From contig NZ_JALLIX010000045.1 of assembly GCF_023242365.1 (NCBI RefSeq), forward strand, positions 1-53,901: 53,901 nt of DNA. The letters are read 5' to 3'. The translations under genes were made by a program, and so were the position numbers. This document shows positions 49,524-53,901 of the stretch, piece after piece. This DNA comes from Pseudomonas sp. MWU13-2100 (lineage in GTDB: Bacteria; Pseudomonadota; Gammaproteobacteria; Pseudomonadales; Pseudomonadaceae). The notes under the pieces are model-generated. The model was not told the origin of the DNA, made no database searches, and was given only the letters and a program-made list of their open reading frames with translations. The number at the start of each line of letters is the position of its first letter. The stretch's first letter is position 1.

Positions 49524-50069
49524 TCAATTCCTGTGTACGGCATAGAGCCCGTAGTCTACCGGATCCATACCGGGAGCCATCCAGTGGGCGGGTAATGTTT
49601 CGCCCAGCGCCAGTCGTTCGCGCAGCTGTGTACTGCGTACACCTGCTTGTTCCTCCACGCAAAGCACCGAGAAGCGTTCCAGTAACTGCGCCCCCAGATG
49701 GAAGTCCGGCAGCTGCGTGGCGACGTCGTGCCCGACCACCAGGGCGAGCTGTCGGGTGGGCAGGCCGGTCATCTCGGCCAGGGCGCACAGCAGCTCATAG
49801 CTGTAGATGGGCGTCTCGGTATTTTCGGCCAGTTGCTGTTCGATCCGACACACCGCAATTGCCGACGAACAGGCCGGTCGCACCTGTTCGACGATCGATT
49901 GCAGCCAACCCGCACGCCGCTCGTATTCGGCCATGCGCTTGCCGTAGGGGTGCCTGAAGGACGGCACCACCCACACTGACCGCGCGCGACGGGATGCTTC
50001 GATCATCACCTGGGCATGACCGGCGTGTGGGGGATTGAAGGCGCCGCCGTAGATTGCAAGCTCGTACAT
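49524..50069 (-). CDS. nadD2: Nicotinate/nicotinamide mononucleotide adenylyltransferase (NadD2 type)
   Basis: A 181-residue nucleotidyltransferase. The ATP-binding GGAFNPPHAGH is at the N-terminus, and VRSTQLRERL near the C-terminus is the second family motif. It makes NAD or its deamido form from the mononucleotide and ATP. It is shorter than housekeeping NadD and corresponds to the second copy found beside nrtR in P. aeruginosa, as I recall it. It heads the minus-strand half of the divergent NAD regulon. GGAGA precedes ATG 50069. Confidence 0.87.
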   Translation of the reverse strand: MYELAIYGGAFNPPHAGHAQVMIEASRRARSVWVVPSFRHPYGKRMAEYERRAGWLQSIVEQVRPACSSAIAVCRIEQQLAENTETPIYSYELLCALAEMTGLPTRQLALVVGHDVATQLPDFHLGAQLLERFSVLCVEEQAGVRSTQLRERLALGETLPAHWMAPGMDPVDYGLYAVHRN

Positions 50070-50088
50070 GGGTGGGTCTCCTTTTGTT

Positions 50089-50117
50089 TTTTAAAGTACT
50101 CGTCATGTACTTATTGA
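50089..50117. promoter_or_regulatory. NrtR operator candidate 1 (nadD2 side)
   Basis: AAAGTACTCGTCATGTACTT is an imperfect palindrome sharing GTAC-N7-GTAC and flanking AT runs with the second operator. It is centred near 50103, about 34 bp upstream of the nadD2 start. Confidence 0.65.
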
Positions 50118-50185
50118 TCAAGAGGAGGACAAAGTATCGTCACCATTTAGATTTTTAACTTAAAAAACCACCGAATCGTTCTTGA

Positions 50186-50214
50186 TTTAAAAGTACATGA
50201 CATGTACTTTTAAA
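50186..50214. promoter_or_regulatory. NrtR operator candidate 2 (pncA side), perfect 29-bp palindrome
   Basis: TTTAAAAGTACATG and CATGTACTTTTAAA are exact complements around a single A at 50200. The site ends 24 bp before the pncA ATG, where a bound repressor would block transcription. Its centre is 97 bp from that of the first site. Confidence 0.75.
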
Positions 50215-50237
50215 TCGTCGCCAAGGGAGAACCCAGC

Positions 50238-50891
50238 ATGAATACTCAAGTGATCAAGACCGCCGCCTTCGATGTCGACGCCCAGAAGGGCTTCACGCCA
50301 CTCTGCCCGGATGAACTGCCGGTGGTGGGCGGTCACCTGATCGGTGCCGAGCTGAACTTCATGGCTTCGCTGGCCGCCATCCGCGTCGGCAGCAAGGACG
50401 CCCACAGTCCCCAGGCCCCCTGGGTGGTGGGTTCTCATGAGCAGATGCTCAAGCCCACGGGCCTTGAGCATGCCGACCTGACCTGGGTCAGCCACTGCGT
50501 ACCGGGTACCGAAGGCTTCACGCTGCTCGATGAACTGCCGGCGCCCCAGGACTACGACTATTTCGTCTGGAAGGGCGTGGAGCCGGCATTGCACCCTTAT
50601 GGTGCTTGCTTTCACGATCTCCAGCACAAGCTCTCCACTGGAGTGATCGAGTACCTCAATGCCCAGCAAGTCCGGCAGGTGATCGTCGGCGGCCTGGCCC
50701 TGGATTTCTGCGTCAAGACCACCGCGCTGCAACTGGCGGGGGCGGGTTTCCGGGTCATCGTCTATCTGCCGGCCTGTCGCGCCATCAGTGCCGATGGCGC
50801 GCAGCAGGCAGTCCACGATCTGCAACAGGCGCGTATCGAAGTCGTCAACAGTCGCGAACAACTGGCCCGTGCGGCGGGCCACAAGGAGTAA
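50238..50891 (+). CDS. pncA: Nicotinamidase (isochorismatase-fold cysteine hydrolase)
   Basis: A 217-residue cysteine hydrolase that converts nicotinamide to nicotinate. The triad is visible as Asp12 in AAFDVDAQKGF, Lys112 in FVWKGVEP and Cys158 in GGLALDFCVKTTAL. Candidate metal ligands are Asp54 and His56 in SKDAHSP. It opens the plus-strand operon pncA-pncB-nadE, which takes nicotinamide to NAD through the deamidated route. AAGGGAGAA lies before ATG 50238, and the perfect NrtR palindrome lies just upstream. Confidence 0.9.
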   Translation: MNTQVIKTAAFDVDAQKGFTPLCPDELPVVGGHLIGAELNFMASLAAIRVGSKDAHSPQAPWVVGSHEQMLKPTGLEHADLTWVSHCVPGTEGFTLLDELPAPQDYDYFVWKGVEPALHPYGACFHDLQHKLSTGVIEYLNAQQVRQVIVGGLALDFCVKTTALQLAGAGFRVIVYLPACRAISADGAQQAVHDLQQARIEVVNSREQLARAAGHKE

Positions 50892-50894
50892 GTC

Positions 50895-52124
50895 ATGGAA
50901 AGTGCATTCGACCGCGAAGGCGGCATCATTCAGGGGCTGCTGGATACTGACTACTACACCTTCACCATGATGCAGGCGGTGTTGCACCAGTACCCCAACG
51001 TCGAGGTGGAATATCAGTTCATCGTGCGTTCCCGGGAGAAGCTTGCGCACCTGGTCCCTGAGCTGCGTGTCGAACTGGAAAAACTCGCCGGCCTGCAAAT
51101 GCGTGAAGGTGAACTGCGTTTCCTGTTCAATCGGCGTTTCCGTGAATACCTGACGCCGGACTTCGAGCAGTTCCTCGAGTTGTTCCGGTTCAATCTGCGC
51201 TACATCCAGGTCAGTGAAATCGACGGTCAGTTGAGCATCCGCGTTCGTGGCCCGATGCTGCACTGCATCATGTTCGAACAGCCGGTGCTGGCGTTGGTCA
51301 GCGAGTTGCGCAACCGTGACAAATATCCCGACGTGGCGCTGGGAGACGTCAGCCGCAAGCTCTACCAGAAGTTCGAGTGGCTGGAGAAGAACCTCAGCCG
51401 CGACGAACTGGCCGACCTGCGGGTCTCGGACTTCTCGACCCGCCGGCGCCTGTCGTTCCGCGCCCAGCGCGAGGTGGTGGATATCATGCGGCGGGATTTC
51501 CCCGGCGTGTTCGTCGGCACCAGCAATGCACACCTGGCCTACGAGTTCGATCTGCCACTGATCGGCACCATGGCCCACCAATGGTTGATGGTGCACCAGC
51601 AACTCGGTCGCCTGCGCGAGAGCCAGAATGCGGCGCTGGAGAACTGGGTGCACGAATATCGCGGGCGTCTCGGGATCGCCCTGACCGACTGCATCAGCAC
51701 CGATTTTTTCCTCAAGGACTTCGACCTCTACTTCGCCAAGCTCTACGACGGCCTGCGCCAGGATTCGGGCGACCCGATTGTCTGGGCCGACAAGGTGTTG
51801 GCACGTTATGCGCAGCTGGGAATCGATCCGCTGACCAAGGACCTGATGTTTTCCGATGGTCTGAACTTCGAGAAGTGCCTGCCGATCCTTCGTCACATCC
51901 GCGGCAAGGCCCGGTTCGGCTTCGGCATGGGCACCAGCCTGGCCTGCGATGTCGAGAGCGTCGAACCGCTGAGCATCGTGATGAAGCTGGTGCGCGTGCA
52001 TGGCGAACCGGTGGTGAAGTTTTCCGATGATCCGGTGAAAAACGTCTGCGAGGACCCCTCGTTCCTGCGTTATGCGGCGCAGGTGTTCAACGTGACTGAA
52101 TTCAACCAGAAGCTGGAGGTGTGA
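50895..52124 (+). CDS. pncB: Nicotinate phosphoribosyltransferase
   Basis: A 409-residue enzyme joining nicotinate and PRPP to nicotinate mononucleotide. The start GIIQGLLDTDYYTFTMMQAV, the segment FVGTSNAHLAYEFDLPLIGT then MAHQ with the regulatory histidine, and QDSGDPIVWADKVL near the phosphate site are typical of PncB. AAGGAG lies before ATG 50895, four bases after the pncA stop. The product is the substrate of the divergently encoded NadD2, and NadE downstream completes NAD. Confidence 0.95.
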   Translation: MESAFDREGGIIQGLLDTDYYTFTMMQAVLHQYPNVEVEYQFIVRSREKLAHLVPELRVELEKLAGLQMREGELRFLFNRRFREYLTPDFEQFLELFRFNLRYIQVSEIDGQLSIRVRGPMLHCIMFEQPVLALVSELRNRDKYPDVALGDVSRKLYQKFEWLEKNLSRDELADLRVSDFSTRRRLSFRAQREVVDIMRRDFPGVFVGTSNAHLAYEFDLPLIGTMAHQWLMVHQQLGRLRESQNAALENWVHEYRGRLGIALTDCISTDFFLKDFDLYFAKLYDGLRQDSGDPIVWADKVLARYAQLGIDPLTKDLMFSDGLNFEKCLPILRHIRGKARFGFGMGTSLACDVESVEPLSIVMKLVRVHGEPVVKFSDDPVKNVCEDPSFLRYAAQVFNVTEFNQKLEV

Positions 52125-52125
52125 G

Positions 52126-52953
52126 ATGGGAACCGAGAATCAGGATCGTATTGCCAAGGCGCTTGGGGTGAACCGGCAACTGGCACAGGGTGACGAGGCG
52201 GCGGAGCTGGCTCGGCGCATCAATTTCATCAAGGCGCTGTTGAAGCGCTCCGGTTGCGAGGCGTTGGTGCTGGGGATCAGCGGCGGCGTCGATTCACTGA
52301 CGGCTGGCCGGCTGTGTCAGTTGGCGGTGGAGCAGTTGCGCGAGGAGGGTGGCACGGCGCGTTTTATCGCCATGCGCTTGCCGTACCGGACTCAGGCTGA
52401 CGAAAGCGATGCCCAGGCGGCCCTGGCGTTTATCCGGCCGGATCAGGTCAGCAGCGCGAACATCTCGGCTTGCGTGGACGGGTTGATGGGCAGTCTTGAG
52501 GCCGAGGGCTTGGAAGCAATGCCGGCGCAGGTGGATTTCGTCAAGGGCAACGTCAAGGCCCGGGCGCGGATGATGGCCCAGTATGCGCTCGCCAACTTCG
52601 TCAACGGGCTGGTGGTCGGTACCGATCATGCCGCGGAGGCGCTGATGGGCTTTTTCACCAAGTTCGGTGATGGGGCCTGCGACCTGGCGCCGTTGTCCGG
52701 GTTGACCAAGGGCCAGGTGCGGCGGCTGGCCTCGGCCCTGGGCGCGCCGGAGCCACTGGTATACAAGGAGCCGACGGCCGATCTGGAAGAGCTGGTGCCG
52801 GGCAAGCCGGACGAGGTCGCCTATGGTTGCACCTATGCCGAGATCGACGCCTACCTGCTGGGGCAGCCGGTGTCGGCGCAGGCCCGTGCGATTATCGAAG
52901 CGGCCTACGGCAGGACTGCGCATAAACGGGCCCTGCCTTACTTGCCGGTGTGA
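52126..52953 (+). CDS. nadE: Ammonia-dependent NAD synthetase
   Basis: A 275-residue NAD synthetase. The PP-loop LGISGGVDSLTAGRL binds ATP; GNVKARARMMAQYALAN, VGTDHAAEALMGFFTKFGDG and KEPTADLEELVPGKPDE are further signatures. Without a glutaminase domain it uses ammonia directly to amidate deamido-NAD. GGAGGT precedes ATG 52126, one base after the pncB stop. It ends the operon, seven bases from the convergent nudK. Confidence 0.95.
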   Translation: MGTENQDRIAKALGVNRQLAQGDEAAELARRINFIKALLKRSGCEALVLGISGGVDSLTAGRLCQLAVEQLREEGGTARFIAMRLPYRTQADESDAQAALAFIRPDQVSSANISACVDGLMGSLEAEGLEAMPAQVDFVKGNVKARARMMAQYALANFVNGLVVGTDHAAEALMGFFTKFGDGACDLAPLSGLTKGQVRRLASALGAPEPLVYKEPTADLEELVPGKPDEVAYGCTYAEIDAYLLGQPVSAQARAIIEAAYGRTAHKRALPYLPV

Positions 52954-52960
52954 GGCGGGA

Positions 52961-53557
52961 TCAGCGTGGGGTGTCGAGGGTCTTGTTCAGGGCCACATAC
53001 TGCAACAGCATGATGGTCTTGGCATCGACGATGTCCCCGCGGTGGATGGCTTGCAGCGCGTCGTCCAGGGACAGCTCCAGCACCTCCAGGTCCTCGCCCT
53101 CGGCTTCCAGGCCACCACCGTGGCTGACTTTGCTGTCGCCGTCGTATTCGCCGAGGAAGAAGTGCAGTTTTTCGGTCACTGAGCCCGGGCTCATGAAGGC
53201 TTCGAAGATCTTCTGCACGTTCTGCACGCGGTAGCCGGTTTCTTCTTCGGCTTCGGCACGGATGCGGTCTTCGGGTGAAGCGTTTTCCAGCAGGCCGGCG
53301 GCGGCTTCCACCAGCATGCCGTCGTGACCGTTGATGAACACCGGAAAACGGAATTGCCGGGTCAGCACCACAGTCTGTTTTTCGCGGTTGAACAGCAGGA
53401 TGGTCGCGCCATTGCCGCGATCATAAGTCTCGCGGCTTTGCCGCTGCCAGGTGCCGTCGCTGCGCAGGAAGTCGAAGGTGGTTTTCTTCAGCAGGTACCA
53501 GTCGTCCGAGAGGATGGTGCTGTTGATGATACGAACCCGGTCTTTCGTTGCGGTCAT
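52961..53557 (-). CDS. nudK: NudK-like Nudix hydrolase (GDP-mannose pyrophosphatase)
   Basis: A 198-residue Nudix hydrolase. KDRVRIINSTILSDDWYLLK opens the protein as in NudK, followed by TVVLTRQFRFPVFING, the box AAAGLLENASPEDRIRAEAE then EETGY, and SPGSVTEKLHFFLGEYDG. NudK hydrolyses GDP-mannose and related sugar nucleotides. The box departs slightly from consensus (A for R in REU, S where the first E is expected), as I would expect for this subfamily. It is convergent with nadE and belongs functionally to neither neighbour. Confidence 0.87.
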   Translation of the reverse strand: MTATKDRVRIINSTILSDDWYLLKKTTFDFLRSDGTWQRQSRETYDRGNGATILLFNREKQTVVLTRQFRFPVFINGHDGMLVEAAAGLLENASPEDRIRAEAEEETGYRVQNVQKIFEAFMSPGSVTEKLHFFLGEYDGDSKVSHGGGLEAEGEDLEVLELSLDDALQAIHRGDIVDAKTIMLLQYVALNKTLDTPR

Positions 53558-53640
53558 GATCCACGCCCTGTGGTATGCAAAGCGCAGATCATACTAGGGA
53601 GTGTTGTTTTTGTCGGGATTCTGCGGCGTTTGTGAGGGCC

Positions 53641-53667
53641 CTTTCGCGGGCAAGCTCCGCTCCCACA
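53641..53667. repeat. Single REP-like sequence next to the tandem array
   Basis: CGCGGGCAAGCTCCGCTCCC is the core of a Pseudomonas REP, related to the arms of the REPIN at 44.6 kb. It lies 12 bp before the 63-bp array and is the only REP copy visible here; a partner could lie beyond the window. Confidence 0.7.
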
Positions 53668-53678
53668 TAGGATTGAGG

Positions 53679-53901
53679 GTAACCACAAGTTCTGTGTGCG
53701 CCGCAAAAGCTGTGGGAACACAGCTTCCACAGTGGATTGGGGTAACCACAAGTACTGTGTGCGCCGCAAAAGCTATGGGAACACAGCTTCCACAGTGGAT
53801 TGGGGTAACCACAAGTACTGTGTGCGCCGCAAAAGCTATGGGAACACAGCTTCCACAGTGGATTGGGGTAACCACAAGTACTGTGTGCGCCGCAAAAGCT
53901 G
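53679..53901. repeat. 63-bp tandem repeat array running off the right edge
   Basis: Units start at 53679, 53742, 53805 and 53868 (GTAACCACAAGTWCTGTGTG). Units 2 and 3 are identical; unit 1 differs at two positions (TTCTG for TACTG, CTGTG for CTATG). The fourth is cut by the edge after 34 bases. In unit 1 AGCTGTG-GGAA-CACAGCT is a perfect hairpin. The period is a multiple of three, so frames stay open across it, but none has a start signal. Copy number beyond the edge is unknown. Confidence 0.9.

Noticed and set aside
53594..53875. Minus-strand frame across the 63-bp repeats encoding Cys-rich repeats
   Set aside because: A period divisible by three keeps it open by chance. No start signal is present, and units are near-identical DNA without silent-site divergence.

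Overview
The window looks like chromosomal DNA of a Pseudomonas, most likely of the P. fluorescens group. The grounds are the high GC content, the N-terminus of a Pseudomonas-type class I ribonucleotide reductase beta chain at the left edge, an ampC/ampR pair, FabV-type enoyl reductase, a gene order nrtR-nadD2-pncA-pncB-nadE like the one I recall from P. aeruginosa, and REP/REPIN palindromes of the P. fluorescens type. I see no prophage, integrase, insertion sequence, tRNA, rRNA or CRISPR array. Species-level placement is inference.

Layout. 1-4.8 kb: start of nrdB (minus) with a NrdR box pair, DUF2784 protein, dihydrodipicolinate-synthase-like protein, a RES/Xre toxin-antitoxin pair with a palindromic operator candidate, and a LysR gene divergent from tam. 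4.9-14.9 kb: ppnN, a two-component system, a small gene tucked against a terminator, a PAS-GGEEF diguanylate cyclase, fabV, an LpxO-like hydroxylase, RNase T2, azlCD and a secreted SnoaL-like protein. 15-22.7 kb: a REPIN, the collapsed remnant of a GlxA-type regulator, then an intact GlxA/AraC regulator divergent from a seven-gene operon (polar amino acid ABC transporter, amidase, FAD amino acid oxidoreductase, RidA) that reads as an import-hydrolyse-oxidise-deaminate pathway for an unknown amidated amino acid. 22.8-27.7 kb: a polyamine (gamma-glutamyl-putrescine type) cluster with an AraC regulator. 28-36 kb: ampC/ampR, a family 2 glycosyltransferase, an unknown lipoprotein, a MATE exporter and gamma-glutamyltransferase. 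36-45 kb: DUF2867, two overlapping family 39 glycosyltransferases, CBS, YkgJ and AraC proteins, a DUF3592 gene broken by one in-frame amber codon, an FAH-family enzyme and a perfect REPIN. 45-48 kb: a zinc-type hemB paralogue, a secreted protein made of eight 13-residue repeats, and a PhzF-family enzyme. 48-53.6 kb: Nudix hydrolases and the NAD salvage regulon, with two palindromic NrtR operator candidates in the divergent promoter. The right edge runs into an array of 63-bp tandem repeats.

Most genes are ordinary core or accessory metabolism. The observations most worth following are the repeat protein at 46.8-47.2 kb (units identical in protein but different in silent codon positions), the amidase/oxidase/RidA transport operon, the small gene at 8.8-9.0 kb, the operator candidates of the toxin-antitoxin and NAD regulons, the amber-interrupted DUF3592 gene and the 63-bp repeat array. 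I did not find a clear wholly new multi-gene system.
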